A stretch of 64,000 bases of DNA from Olivibacter sitiensis DSM 17696 (GCF_000427965.1 NZ_ATZA01000032.1:1-64000); one strand, 5' to 3'. Positions 46,298 to 55,739 are shown, counted from the stretch's first letter. The notes: a model not told the origin generated them from the sequence alone. Made by a program: numbers and translations.

Positions 46298-47563
46298 CTA
46301 ACCCTTTGCTGTCGCTGGTTCGTCCGAGGTTGCCGGCTCATGTCTATGCTTGAATAGAAAAGAAAACAAAAACGCTATCACCAAGGCGTAGGCCGCAAAG
46401 CTGATCCATATTTCCTGCCACATCATGCGTCCGCTATCTTCGGTGAAATATCGTTCGATGAGAAAGCCGCTCATGAAGCTACCCAGTATAGCTCCGAACC
46501 CATTGGTCATCATCATGAACAGTCCCTGTGCAGACGAGCGGATACTCGGATGGGTGCTGGTCTCCACAAATAACGAGCCCGATATGTTGAAAAAATCAAA
46601 GGCCATGCCATATACGATGCAGGACAAAATAATCATCCAAACGCCGTCTATTGGGTTGGCATAGGCCAGAAGACCAAATCGCAGTACCCAGGCCAACATG
46701 CTGATCAGCATGACCTGCTTAATGCCAAAGCGTCGTAAAAAGAACGGTATAGCGAGGATGAAAACGGTTTCCGATATTTGGGAAATAGAAAGGATGATAG
46801 TAGAATGCCTTACCACAAAGGAATCGGCATATGCCGGGATATTGCCAAAATCGGAAAGGTAGGCATCGCCGTACATGTTAGTTAATTGAAGCGCTCCCCC
46901 AAGGAACATGGAGAATATGAAAAATAAGGCCATCTTCGGGATTCGGAACAAGCGGAAGGCGTTCAATCCCAAACGGCCACTTAGCGAAGCGTTTTCCGTA
47001 TTCGACCTCAACGGAGGGCAGGCGGGAAGGGTAAAAGCATAAATCCCCAGCCCGATGGCTGCGACGGCCGAAATATAGAATTGACCTGTCAATGCCTTGT
47101 TGCCGGTTAAGTCTGTCACCCACATAGCAACAACGAAACCTACCGTTCCCCAAACACGGATAGGGGGGAAGTCTTTAATGACGTCATATCCTTTCTTTTT
47201 CAATAAAGAATAGGCTATTGAATTGGACAGGGCAATGGTAGGCATATAAAAGATCATTGCCAACAGGATAACCCAAAAAAACGTTTGCGGATCATCTACA
47301 TAAGGTAGGTAGAGGAAAGTACAACCGAAAAGGATGTGCAGTATACCGTAAAGAAATTCAACGTTGATCCATTTATCGGCAATGATACCGGTCAACGCGG
47401 GCATAAACAAGGAGGAAATGCCCAGGGTGGAAAAGATGGCACCAAATTCACTGCCCGACCATTGCTTGTTTTGAAACCAATATACGCCAATGGTAATCAT
47501 CCAGGCTCCCCAGACAAAAAACTGCAGGAAGCTCATGAGCGTCAATCTAATTTTTATAGACAT
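46298..47563 (-). CDS. Nucleoside:H+ symporter (NupG/XapB-type MFS permease)
   Basis: A 421-residue permease with twelve predicted membrane helices. The opening IRLTLMSFLQFFVWGAWMITIGVYWF is the NHS-family signature. Other blocks are GIIADKWINVEFLYGILHILF, FPPIRVWGTVGFVVAMW and GMAFDFFNISGSLFVE. Homologues import nucleosides with protons. In Bacteroidota they often neighbour nuclease and etfBA genes, as here. A near-consensus TACCTTCG box stands 5 nt before the ATG, so it may be transcribed separately and leaderless. The exact nucleoside is unknown. Confidence 0.9.
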   Translation of the reverse strand: MSIKIRLTLMSFLQFFVWGAWMITIGVYWFQNKQWSGSEFGAIFSTLGISSLFMPALTGIIADKWINVEFLYGILHILFGCTFLYLPYVDDPQTFFWVILLAMIFYMPTIALSNSIAYSLLKKKGYDVIKDFPPIRVWGTVGFVVAMWVTDLTGNKALTGQFYISAVAAIGLGIYAFTLPACPPLRSNTENASLSGRLGLNAFRLFRIPKMALFFIFSMFLGGALQLTNMYGDAYLSDFGNIPAYADSFVVRHSTIILSISQISETVFILAIPFFLRRFGIKQVMLISMLAWVLRFGLLAYANPIDGVWMIILSCIVYGMAFDFFNISGSLFVETSTHPSIRSSAQGLFMMMTNGFGAILGSFMSGFLIERYFTEDSGRMMWQEIWISFAAYALVIAFLFSFLFKHRHEPATSDEPATAKG

Positions 47564-47601
47564 ATATGCGAAGGTATATTTGTTACATACTTCAGTGAAG
47601 A

Positions 47602-48207
47602 TTAAGATGACTTTCTTCTTGATATTTCATCCCTTATTTGGGCTGCCTTCTCGTAAGCTTCGTCTTCTAGTGCCTTTTGGAGCATTTCCATTAAGGCGTC
47701 ATCGGAAAGATCGGAGAAATCACGTTTACTAGCGGTTTGTTTAGTCTCGCTGGTGCTTGTAGAAGTCTGGATGTTTTCCAAAAATGCATAGTCATTGCTA
47801 TCTATAACAATGCCTGCGGAGGCCAGAATGAATTCATAGGTATAGATGGGGCAGCCAAAACGTATAGCAAGGGCGATGGCATCTGAAGAACGGGCATCTA
47901 TCTCCACTTTGCGATTTCCGTTGGAACAAAGCAATTTAGCATAGAATACGCCGTCTACCAAGTTGTATATGATTACCTCAGTGATAGCAATTTGAAAGGT
48001 ATTGGCAAATGTTTTGAACAGATCATGGGTGAGGGGTCGACTTAAAGGTACTTTCTCCATCTCCACGGCGATGGCTTGTGCTTCGCTGCCCCCTATAATG
48101 ATGGGCAGCCTCCTTTGGCCACCTACTTCACCGAGTACCAAGGCATAAGCACCAGATTGAGTTTGGCTGAACGATAGGCCAACGATATCTAACTTGATCT
48201 TATTCAT
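47602..48207 (-). CDS. Bifunctional nuclease family (DUF151) protein with UvrB/C-type tail
   Basis: A 201-residue protein. The DUF151/BFN domain (1-135) reads KLDIVGLSFSQTQSGAYALVLGE, RLPIIIGGSEAQAIAVEME, RPLTHDLFKTF, and RKVEIDARSSDAIALAIRFGCPIYT. In plants BFN proteins show DNase and RNase activity. In bacteria the role is unsettled. After a Ser/Thr-rich linker, residues about 165-198 (LMEMLQKALEDEAYEKAAQIRDEIS) form a UVR motif, a short helical hairpin that mediates protein contact in UvrB, UvrC and ClpC. A CATATTTG box lies 5 nt before the ATG. The etfA terminator lies just upstream. Confidence 0.9.
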   Translation of the reverse strand: MNKIKLDIVGLSFSQTQSGAYALVLGEVGGQRRLPIIIGGSEAQAIAVEMEKVPLSRPLTHDLFKTFANTFQIAITEVIIYNLVDGVFYAKLLCSNGNRKVEIDARSSDAIALAIRFGCPIYTYEFILASAGIVIDSNDYAFLENIQTSTSTSETKQTASKRDFSDLSDDALMEMLQKALEDEAYEKAAQIRDEISRRKSS

Positions 48208-48225
48208 TAAGGCAAATATGCAAAA

Positions 48226-48277
48226 ATGCTTTCAAAGCACTACAATCAATTTGAAGATAGTAGTGCTTTGAAAGCAT
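48226..48277 (-). terminator. Terminator after etfA
   Basis: Perfect 18-bp arms (48226-48243 and 48260-48277) around a 16-nt loop, 4 nt after the etfA stop, in leftward direction. It isolates etfBA from the nuclease gene. Confidence 0.8.
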
Positions 48278-48280
48278 AAT

Positions 48281-49252
48281 CTAGCCTTTGTATGCCTTAA
48301 TGGCTTGCGTGATTTTTGGTACTACTTCAAAGGCATCACCCACGATACCGTAGTCAGCCACTTTAAAAAACGGCGCTTCGGGGTCCTTGTTGATGACCAC
48401 AATAGTCTTCGACGAGCTTACACCTGCCAAATGCTGTATAGCACCGGAAATGCCAATGGCAACGTATAAATTGGGGCTAATGACGATGCCCGTTTGCCCC
48501 ACGTGCTCCGAATGGGGGCGCCATCCGGCGTCCGAAACGGGCTTGGAGCAAGCGGTGGCAGCACCTAGAACCTCTGCCAGATCCTCTATTATGCCCCAGT
48601 TTTCGGGACCTTTTAACCCCCTTCCTGCCGAAACTACGATTTCAGCATCAGGCAAGGTGATTTTGTCACTTGCACGCACAATTTCCTTAATTATTGTGTC
48701 GAAATCGTGTTCTTCGTTTTCTGGAGCGAAATCTTCTATCGAGCTATCTGTGGGATTTTCCTTTACGTCATAAGAGTTGGGCGTTAAGGCAATAACTTTG
48801 ATGGCAGAGGTCAGCTCGGTAATGGCATAGGCCTTTCCTGAAAAGGCTGTTTTTCTTATGCTGAGGGTATTTCCATCGATGGTTGGCAGATCAATAGCCC
48901 CATCGGCCAAGCCTGCGCCCAGCTTTGCCGCAACTCGCGGAGCCAGCCCCTTGCCACTAAAGGAATTGGATATGACAACGGTATTGGCATTTGTGTGTTT
49001 TGCGGCCGAAGCAATGACGGAAGCATAGGCCTGATTGACAAAGGACTTAAATTGTTCTGAATCTACCCGGAGTATCTTGGAAACACCGTACCGGCCAAGA
49101 CTTTTGAGCTCGTCATCAGCTACATGCCCTATGGAAAGAGCCGTTAGCTGGCTGCCATACAAATCAGCGATAGACTTGGCATAACTTATCAGCTCATAGA
49201 CTGTTTTTTTGAACTTTCCTTCCGTATTTTCTACATATACTAACACTGACAT
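48281..49252 (-). CDS. etfA: Electron transfer flavoprotein, alpha subunit
   Basis: A 323-residue FAD-binding subunit. It accepts electrons from acyl-CoA and other dehydrogenases. The C-terminal FAD domain carries IVSAGRGLKGPENWGIIEDLAEVLGAA, SKPVSDAGWRPHSEHVGQTG, LYVAIGISGAIQHLAGV and VINKDPEAPFFKVADYGIVGD, all standard. The N-terminal domain (about 1-190) starts MSVLVYVENTEGKFKK. It follows etfB by 112 nt, a gap holding a slipped repeat patch and a small GC hairpin. The two subunits are nonetheless presumably one transcript. The acyl-CoA synthetase at 39141 could supply the pathway. Confidence 0.95.
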   Translation of the reverse strand: MSVLVYVENTEGKFKKTVYELISYAKSIADLYGSQLTALSIGHVADDELKSLGRYGVSKILRVDSEQFKSFVNQAYASVIASAAKHTNANTVVISNSFSGKGLAPRVAAKLGAGLADGAIDLPTIDGNTLSIRKTAFSGKAYAITELTSAIKVIALTPNSYDVKENPTDSSIEDFAPENEEHDFDTIIKEIVRASDKITLPDAEIVVSAGRGLKGPENWGIIEDLAEVLGAATACSKPVSDAGWRPHSEHVGQTGIVISPNLYVAIGISGAIQHLAGVSSSKTIVVINKDPEAPFFKVADYGIVGDAFEVVPKITQAIKAYKG

Positions 49253-49261
49253 CTCTTTTTG

Positions 49262-49333
49262 AATTTAAAACTTAGAACTTAAAACTTTATAACTCATCCC
49301 AAAACCAGTTCGGGACCTCCTGCGTGCGGCAGG
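49262..49333. repeat. Slipped short-phrase repeat and hairpin in the etfB-etfA gap
   Basis: TTTAAAACTTAGAACTTAAAACTTT repeats the phrase AACTTA about three times (49263-49288). A hairpin CCTGC-GTGCG-GCAGG follows at 49319-49333. The patch is like those at 14078 and 21513. Confidence 0.4.
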
Positions 49334-49364
49334 CATTTCGTTCAGCAACTCATGATTTAGTAGC

Positions 49365-50102
49365 TTAGATTACTTTTGCCTTGCTGTGCAACAATTCCAC
49401 CAGCTTTTCGGGCTCCGACGCATCGACGAACGTAATGGCTCCTCTGGGTGCTGGCGTTTCGTAGCGCACAATATGCGCCAGCTCTTCTACCGCTATCGGT
49501 TCCACTACGGTGAGAGGCTTCGTTCTGGCAGACATGATGCCTCGCATGTTTGGAATTCGTGGTTCGGCCACTCCTTCCGATGTGCCAAGTACCGCTGGAA
49601 GTGGGAGAGAAAGCAACTCTTTGCCACCTTCGATCTCGCGCTCTACAACGACGCGTTCGCCCTCAATATCGAGTTTCTTTACGGCAGAAACCGAAGGTAT
49701 TCCCAGTAGTTCGCCAAGCATACCGGCTACTTGAGACCCGTTATAGTCGATGGATTCGCGGCCCAGTAAGATCAGGTCGTATGATTTGTCCTTTGCGTAG
49801 TGGGCTATCTGATTGGCTACAAACCAGGCACTGTGGGGCACAGCATTTATCCTCACAGCTTCATCGGCTCCCGTAGCCAGCGCCTTGCGAATAGTAGGGT
49901 CGGCACTTGGCTCGCCCACATGAATTACGGTTATACTTCCCTTGCCCGCTTCGGTGAGGGCAATGGCTTTCGATAGGGCTATTTCATCATAGGGATTGAC
50001 GATAAACTGTACTCCACTTGCGTTGAACTCCGTGTTGTCGTTCGTGAAGGTTATCTTCGTGGTGGTGTCTGGCACATTACTGATACACACTAAAACTTTC
50101 AT
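49365..50102 (-). CDS. etfB: Electron transfer flavoprotein, beta subunit
   Basis: A 245-residue subunit that binds AMP and pairs with EtfA. It opens KVLVCISNVPDTTTKI and continues FIVNPYDEIALSKAIALTEAGKGSITVIHVGEPSADPTIRKALATGADEAVRI, then LILLGRESIDYNGSQVAGMLGELLGIPSVS, all typical of EtfB. The C-terminal part RIPNMRGIMSARTKPLTVVEP is the usual partner-docking segment with the conserved Arg. First gene of the etfBA unit, with a TATCTTTG box at 50205-50198, about 95 nt upstream. Confidence 0.95.
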   Translation of the reverse strand: MKVLVCISNVPDTTTKITFTNDNTEFNASGVQFIVNPYDEIALSKAIALTEAGKGSITVIHVGEPSADPTIRKALATGADEAVRINAVPHSAWFVANQIAHYAKDKSYDLILLGRESIDYNGSQVAGMLGELLGIPSVSAVKKLDIEGERVVVEREIEGGKELLSLPLPAVLGTSEGVAEPRIPNMRGIMSARTKPLTVVEPIAVEELAHIVRYETPAPRGAITFVDASEPEKLVELLHSKAKVI

Positions 50103-50340
50103 AAAGTAACAGATTGATATAAATTAATAGTTCAATAAATGGTCAAAAGCAAAGGGGGCAAGCAATACAACGCTCTTACCTCAATTCCATGCTCACACAA
50201 AGATAGGAAAATTATTATGCTTGCATAGTATTTTTTGTAAAAAATATTTTGTTTGTCCACCAGTTGAGATACCTGGTGGCAATATGCCTATTTCTTTGCA
50301 CATGGTTTGCGTGGATGTCGTCATTATGCCAAAATATCTT

Positions 50341-50348
50341 TAAGTTTG
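50341..50348 (+). promoter_or_regulatory. Promoter -7 box of the TPR-mutS unit, near-leaderless
   Basis: TAAGTTTG, identical to the prfC -7 box, ends 6 nt before the ATG at 50355. It indicates that the frame upstream to 50307 is not translated from this transcript. Confidence 0.5.
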
Positions 50349-50354
50349 CGCATC

Positions 50355-50702
50355 ATGAGCAGGACGCGATTAGCACAATTATTGACATTTAAGCAACAGC
50401 AGCCCGACGACCCATTTATTCTATATGCGCTGGCATCCGAGTATTTGAAGCTCAATGAGGTGGAGCCTGCTTTGTTTTATTATAATGAATTGTTGATAGG
50501 CCATCCGGACTATGTGGGCACATATTATCATTTAGCCAAGCTTTATGAAGCGCTGGACAGGAAAGAGGAAGCCATAGCAGTTTATGAAAAAGGCTTAGCC
50601 GTGGCTCAACGTGCGGGTGACGGGCACGCTTATTCTGAGCTACTGGCGGCTTATAAAGGAGCCAAGGGGGAGTCTATAGTCGATGAAGACGAAGATGAAT
50701 GA
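50355..50702 (+). CDS. Small TPR protein upstream of mutS
   Basis: A 115-residue soluble protein with about two and a half tetratricopeptide repeats (PFILYALASEYLKLNEVEPALFYYNELL, GTYYHLAKLYEALDRKEEAIAVYEKGLAVA) and a very acidic end (IVDEDEDE). Such small TPR proteins precede mutS in several Sphingobacteriaceae as far as I recall; I cannot confirm it here. It is 31 nt from mutS and presumably co-transcribed. The start at 50355 is set by a -7 box 6 nt upstream. A scaffold role is suggested by the fold alone. Confidence 0.8.
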   Translation: MSRTRLAQLLTFKQQQPDDPFILYALASEYLKLNEVEPALFYYNELLIGHPDYVGTYYHLAKLYEALDRKEEAIAVYEKGLAVAQRAGDGHAYSELLAAYKGAKGESIVDEDEDE

Positions 50703-50733
50703 TTTAAGGTAAAACCGAAACTAGAAGAATATT

Positions 50734-53343
50734 TTGGCAAAAGCGGCTAAAAAAGAAACGCCATTGATGCACCAATACAATGCTATCAAGGTTAAATATC
50801 CAGGGGCCTTACTGTTGTTCAGGGTGGGCGATTTCTATGAGACCTTTGGTTCTGATGCGGTAAAGGCAGCGGAGATATTAGGCATCGTACTGACAAAACG
50901 GGGCAGTGGCAGTGCCTCCGAAACGGAATTGGCAGGTTTTCCACACCATTCGCTGGAAACCTATTTGCCTAAGTTGGTGCGTGCTGGGCAAAGAGTGGCC
51001 ATATGCGACCAGTTGGAAGACCCCAAAACGACGAAGACCATTGTGAAACGTGGTGTTACAGAGTTGGTGACGCCGGGGGTATCTTACAATGATAATATTG
51101 TGCAACAAAAGTCCAATAATTATTTGGCATCGCTTTACTTTGAAAAGAATCAATTAGGTATATCCCTATTGGATATTTCTACCGGCGAGTTTTTGGTCGC
51201 GCAGGGAGGAGCAGCCTATATCGACAAGCTTTTGCAGGGATTTAAACCCAGTGAAGTTATCTTCAGCCGCAAGAACAAAAAGGAGTTTCTAGAGTGTTTT
51301 GGAGATCGGTTTTATACTTATCAGTTGGAAGATTGGGTGTATTCGGGAGACTATGCGAAGGAAACGCTGCTGAAACATTTCGAGGTACAGTCGCTGAAAG
51401 GTTTCGGCATTGAACGCATGGGGCTGGCCATTGTGGCTGCTGGCGTTGCCTTGCACTATCTTAATGAAACAGAGCATCGCCACCTACAGCATATCTCCAA
51501 TATTTCCCGCATAGAGGAAGACGGTTATATGTGGCTGGACCGTTTTACCATCCGTAACCTGGAGTTGATCGGTTCGTCAAACGAAAATGCTAAGACCTTG
51601 TCTGACGTGTTGGACCATACTTCGTCTCCCATGGGAGCACGTCTACTCAAGCGCTGGATGGTAATGCCTTTAAAGGAAATAAAGCCTATCCAAGAGCGAC
51701 TGGATGTGGTGGAATACCTGCTTAATGACCCTTCTCTCAGTAGTGCCCTTATCAAGGAAATAAAGCAGGTTGGGGACATGGAGCGGCTCATCAGCAAAAT
51801 AGGTCTTTTGAAGGCCCAACCTCGAGAGGTGGTGCAATTGAAAAGAGCCTTGTACGCCGTACAACAGCTAAAGGAATGGACATCACAGTCAGAGGTGGCT
51901 GCCCTGCAAGTCATCTCCGAACAGCTCAATCCCTGTTTGTTCATTCGCGATAAAATAGAAAAGGAGGTTCAGTCCGACCCGCCGGTGCTACTGGCCAAGG
52001 GCAATGTGATTGCCGACGGTGTAGACGCTGAGTTGGACAGACTGCGCAAGATCGCATTCGGTGGAAAGGATTTCCTATTGGAGATACAGAAACGCGAGGC
52101 CGAGGCTACGGGTATCCCTTCCTTGAAAATATCCTTCAACAACGTATTTGGTTATTATCTGGAAGTCACAAATGCGCACAAGGATAAAGTGCCTGCCGAT
52201 TGGGTACGCAAGCAAACTTTGGTCAATGCCGAGCGCTATATCACGAGCGAGCTAAAGGAGTACGAGGAGCAAATCTTGGGAGCGGAGGAGAAAATTCAGC
52301 AGATTGAGAATAGGTTGTTCGCAGAGTTGCTGTCTATATTGAGTGAGTACATTAAACCTATTCAGCTCAATGCACAGCTTATTGCCAAACTGGACGTATT
52401 GTTGAACTTTGCGGATATCGCCAAGAAGAATTACTACGTAAAACCAATGATGTCCGACAGCAAGGTCATCGATATCAAAGGTGGACGGCATCCTGTAATA
52501 GAAAAGACATTGCCGATAGGTGAAAGTTATATTACAAATGACGTGTATCTGGACAGTGACTCTCAGCAGATCATCATCATCACGGGGCCAAATATGGCGG
52601 GTAAATCAGCTTTGCTCCGGCAAACGGGACTCATCGTGTTGATGGCGCAAATGGGCTGTTATGTTCCTGCCAAGGATGCCCACATAGGTTTAGTGGATAA
52701 GATATTCACGCGTGTGGGAGCATCGGATAACCTTTCCTCGGGCGAGTCGACCTTTATGGTGGAAATGAATGAAACGGCCAGCATCCTCAACAACCTATCT
52801 GATCGCAGCCTCGTTTTGTTAGATGAAATAGGAAGGGGAACAAGTACTTACGATGGCATTTCCATTGCTTGGGCCATTGCCGAATTTATTCACAACCATC
52901 CCACCGCTAGGGCGAAGACACTCTTTGCTACGCACTATCATGAATTGAATGAATTGAGCAATTCGTTTAACCGGATCAAGAATTTTAACGTTTCGGTAAA
53001 GGAGGTCGGAAACAAAGTGATTTTCCTGAGAAAGCTGGTGCCCGGAGGGAGTGAGCATAGTTTTGGGATACATGTTGCCAAGATGGCCGGTATGCCTGTC
53101 AAACTGATTGCCAGGGCTGGAGAGATACTGAAGCGCTTGGAACAAGAGCGTACCGGGGGCGAGCATATCAAGGATAGCATGAAGAAAATACAGAAGCAAG
53201 CTTACCAGTTGCAGATGTTTTCAATTGACGATCCGGTATTGGTAAAGATCAGAGATGTACTTAACAACCTGGACGTAAATACGCTTACACCTGTTGAGGC
53301 ACTGATGAAATTGGACGAAATACAGCGTTTGCTGAAGACTTAA
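50734..53343 (+). CDS. mutS: DNA mismatch repair protein MutS
   Basis: An 869-residue MutS. It recognises mismatches and recruits MutL. The mismatch-reading motif GDFYETFG lies near 31-38 (Phe-x-Glu wedge). The core and lever domains follow. The ATPase has Walker A GPNMAGKS (about 617-624), then [44 protein letters not shown] with Walker B LLDEIGRG and the TFATHYHEL helix. The start is a TTG at 50734, giving [19 protein letters not shown]. The next ATG would remove the conserved N-terminus, so the rare start is probably real. A short AGAAGAAT purine stretch precedes it. Confidence 0.97.
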   Translation: MAKAAKKETPLMHQYNAIKVKYPGALLLFRVGDFYETFGSDAVKAAEILGIVLTKRGSGSASETELAGFPHHSLETYLPKLVRAGQRVAICDQLEDPKTTKTIVKRGVTELVTPGVSYNDNIVQQKSNNYLASLYFEKNQLGISLLDISTGEFLVAQGGAAYIDKLLQGFKPSEVIFSRKNKKEFLECFGDRFYTYQLEDWVYSGDYAKETLLKHFEVQSLKGFGIERMGLAIVAAGVALHYLNETEHRHLQHISNISRIEEDGYMWLDRFTIRNLELIGSSNENAKTLSDVLDHTSSPMGARLLKRWMVMPLKEIKPIQERLDVVEYLLNDPSLSSALIKEIKQVGDMERLISKIGLLKAQPREVVQLKRALYAVQQLKEWTSQSEVAALQVISEQLNPCLFIRDKIEKEVQSDPPVLLAKGNVIADGVDAELDRLRKIAFGGKDFLLEIQKREAEATGIPSLKISFNNVFGYYLEVTNAHKDKVPADWVRKQTLVNAERYITSELKEYEEQILGAEEKIQQIENRLFAELLSILSEYIKPIQLNAQLIAKLDVLLNFADIAKKNYYVKPMMSDSKVIDIKGGRHPVIEKTLPIGESYITNDVYLDSDSQQIIIITGPNMAGKSALLRQTGLIVLMAQMGCYVPAKDAHIGLVDKIFTRVGASDNLSSGESTFMVEMNETASILNNLSDRSLVLLDEIGRGTSTYDGISIAWAIAEFIHNHPTARAKTLFATHYHELNELSNSFNRIKNFNVSVKEVGNKVIFLRKLVPGGSEHSFGIHVAKMAGMPVKLIARAGEILKRLEQERTGGEHIKDSMKKIQKQAYQLQMFSIDDPVLVKIRDVLNNLDVNTLTPVEALMKLDEIQRLLKT

Positions 53344-53389
53344 TACAAAGATCGTCTTTTTGAAGGTATAGTAGCCATGGTAATATAAA

Positions 53390-53452
53390 GGGGGCTAAAA
53401 AATATCAACTATGCTCTGGCATGCAGAGCATAGTTGATATTTTTTAGCCCCC
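53390..53452. terminator. Bidirectional terminator with a perfect 29-bp stem
   Basis: Arms 53390-53418 and 53424-53452 are exact reverse complements around a 5-nt loop (GCATG). They start with GGGGG and contain a six-A/six-T stretch. It lies between the convergent mutS (end 53343) and M13 peptidase (end 53479) genes. Confidence 0.85.
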
Positions 53453-53478
53453 CAAAGAAATTAAAGGGAATCAACCTT

Positions 53479-55515
53479 TTACCAGATCCTAATCCGCTCG
53501 CTTTCCGGCTTGTAAAGCTTATCGCCCGGTTTGATGTCAAAAGCCTGGTACCAAGCGTCCATGTTGACCAGTGGGCCCAATGTCCTTGCCGTAGAAGGTG
53601 CATGCGGATCTGTCAATATGAGTTGTGCTGCAGTTTCGGGCAAGGTGTTCATGCGCCAAACCTGTGCCCAGGACAAGAAGAAGCGCTGGTCGGGTGTAAA
53701 ACCGTCAATCAGCTCGTTCGACTGGCCCTGAGGTGTTTTCTTGAATGCAGCGTAGGCCATGGCCAGCCCACCCAGATCTGCGAGGTTCTCGCCCAAGGTA
53801 AGCTTACCATTCACATGTACCGTATCCAATACGGTATAGGCGTTATATTGTTCCACTACCTTGTCTGCCAAAGCCTTAAATTTGTCGGCATCTTCCTTGG
53901 TCCACCAGTCTTTCAGGTTTCCATCTGCACCATATTGCCTGCCTTGGTCGTCGAAACCGTGTGTCATTTCATGGCCTATGACCGCTCCGATTCCGCCATA
54001 GTTGACTGCATCATCTGCATCGAAATCGAAGAAAGGAAATTGTAAGATGCCTGCAGGGAACGCGATCTCATTGTTCACCGGACTATAATAGGCATTTACG
54101 GTAGGTGGGGTCATTCCCCAACGCGTCTTGTCTACGGGCTTGCCCAGTTGGGCTATCATGTATTGGTAAGACCATTGGCTAGCTCTTCTCAGATTGCCGA
54201 AATAGTCGTTTCTGTTGATGACCAAGCCCTCATAATCTTTCCATTTGTCGGGATAGCCAATTTTTGGAGTGAAGGCATGCAGTTTTTCCAATGCCCGTTG
54301 CTTGGTCTCATCACTCATCCAATCCAATGTCTTTATGCGCTCTTCGAACGTATCGGATAGGTTTTTTACCAATTGTACCATCCGCTCTTTCGCCTCGGGC
54401 TTGAAATATTTGGCTACATACAACTGGCCTAGTAAATCGCCGATATTGCGATCTATCGTGGAGAAGGTACGTTGCCATCTCGGCGTCATCACCTTTTGGC
54501 CGGTCAATACCTGATTGAAGGCAAAACTGGCGTCAACAAACGGCGTACTTAGGCTGCCGGAGGCATTTTTCAATAGATTCCATTTCAGGTACACTTTCCA
54601 GTCTTGCAAGCTTTTGGTGCTCAACAGCTCGGAAGCGGCGGCCATAAAATCAGGATTATTGACCAATACGCTGTCTGGCGCATCAATGCCAAGATCTCCA
54701 AAGGTAGTAGCCCAATGGAGATTGGGCGTTTTTTTTTCTAGTTGGGCTAGGGAAAACTTATTGTATGTGCGGTATGGATCACGCATTTCTACCCTGCTCC
54801 ATTGTGCCTTGGCCAAAATGGATTCCATCTCCCATACAATGCCGAAGTATGCTTTGGCCTGTGCAGGTTTGATGCCGGATAAAGTGAAAAGTGTTTCGAC
54901 ATACTTTTCATAGGCAGCCTTGATCTGCTCGTTTCGTTTATTGTCTACTAGGTAATAATCGCGATCGGGAAGCGTGGTGCCCCCTTGGCTTAGGTTCACC
55001 ACATTTTCGGTGACGTTCTTGCGGTCTTGTCCTACAGAAAATCCGTATAGGGCACTAGCCAGTCCTTGCGTACGTAGGTAGGCCATTTCGCTCACAAGAC
55101 CTTTTGTGTCCTTTATTTGATCAATACGTTTCAAATCGGCTTGGATAGGGGTACTGCCCAACTTCTCTATGGTAACGGTATCCATGGCGCTGGCAAAAAA
55201 ATCGCCTACTCGTTGCTCGGCGCTTCCAGACTGTAGGCCCTTGCGTGAAGAGACATCTTCCAAGATGCTCTTAACGGCTTCCGCATTAAAATCGCGCAAC
55301 TGATTGAAACTTCCCCAACGTGTTTCCTTTGCCGGAACGGGATTATTCTTGAGCCAATTGCCACTGGCATAATTATAAAAGTCGTCCCCAGGACTAAAGC
55401 TTTTGTCCATATTGGCAGGGTCGATGAATTTGTCTGGCCGGATACTTACTTTCTCTTGTGATAAGCCCGTCAATGACATTAGGCTTATTCCAATTGCTGG
55501 AATATAGTATTTCAT
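53479..55515 (-). CDS. M13 family (neprilysin/PepO-like) zinc metallopeptidase, exported
   Basis: A 678-residue peptidase with a signal peptide (MKYYIPAIGISLMSLTGLSQ). The zinc motif is HEMTH in VIGHEMTHGFDDQGRQYG (about 515-519), the third ligand Glu in LGENLADLGGLAMAY. The substrate-binding NAYYSPVNNEIAFPAGIL is conserved. N-terminal part starts with DPANMDKSFSPGDDFYNYASGNWLKNNPVPA, typical for the family. The C-terminus ends ESERIRIW; the eukaryotic CxxW end is replaced here, as usual in bacterial members without that disulfide. It digests oligopeptides in the periplasm. Stands alone and convergent to mutS. Confidence 0.94.
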   Translation of the reverse strand: MKYYIPAIGISLMSLTGLSQEKVSIRPDKFIDPANMDKSFSPGDDFYNYASGNWLKNNPVPAKETRWGSFNQLRDFNAEAVKSILEDVSSRKGLQSGSAEQRVGDFFASAMDTVTIEKLGSTPIQADLKRIDQIKDTKGLVSEMAYLRTQGLASALYGFSVGQDRKNVTENVVNLSQGGTTLPDRDYYLVDNKRNEQIKAAYEKYVETLFTLSGIKPAQAKAYFGIVWEMESILAKAQWSRVEMRDPYRTYNKFSLAQLEKKTPNLHWATTFGDLGIDAPDSVLVNNPDFMAAASELLSTKSLQDWKVYLKWNLLKNASGSLSTPFVDASFAFNQVLTGQKVMTPRWQRTFSTIDRNIGDLLGQLYVAKYFKPEAKERMVQLVKNLSDTFEERIKTLDWMSDETKQRALEKLHAFTPKIGYPDKWKDYEGLVINRNDYFGNLRRASQWSYQYMIAQLGKPVDKTRWGMTPPTVNAYYSPVNNEIAFPAGILQFPFFDFDADDAVNYGGIGAVIGHEMTHGFDDQGRQYGADGNLKDWWTKEDADKFKALADKVVEQYNAYTVLDTVHVNGKLTLGENLADLGGLAMAYAAFKKTPQGQSNELIDGFTPDQRFFLSWAQVWRMNTLPETAAQLILTDPHAPSTARTLGPLVNMDAWYQAFDIKPGDKLYKPESERIRIW

Positions 55516-55611
55516 TTATCGATGTGTTTTGGTTATAGGGTGCGAATTTAGTGTCCTTTTTTGTTTTCGAGCCAAATGTATGAAAGATATTACGTTTTGT
55601 TTCTGATGATC

Positions 55612-55650
55612 AGACGCAAGTATCAAGATATAAGGCATCAAGCAAGACCA
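55612..55650. repeat. Slipped short-phrase repeat patch
   Basis: Reading leftward, CTTGCTTGATGCCTTATAT and CTTGATACTTGCGTCTGAT repeat the phrase CTTGATxxCTTxxxTCTT-like units. This is close to the array at 21562-21610. Confidence 0.4.
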
Positions 55651-55708
55651 GTTTGAGGTGAATATTTTACACTGTTTACCCCGTATCTGGCTAAAATAAA
55701 AAAATAAA

Positions 55709-55739
55709 TTTGTAATATTAACAGTGTTAATTATATTTG
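55709..55739 (+). promoter_or_regulatory. tetR promoter with operator in its spacer
   Basis: TTTG (55709-55712), 19 nt, then TATATTTG (55732-55739): a perfect promoter 20 nt before the ATG. The palindrome ATTAACAGTGTTAAT (55717-55731) fills the spacer, so a repressor bound there would block RNA polymerase. Confidence 0.75.

Noticed and set aside
53390-53452. The 29-bp inverted repeat as terminal repeats of a mobile element or MITE.
   Set aside because: The arms are only 5 nt apart, there is no target-site duplication, and the place between two convergent gene ends explains it as a terminator.
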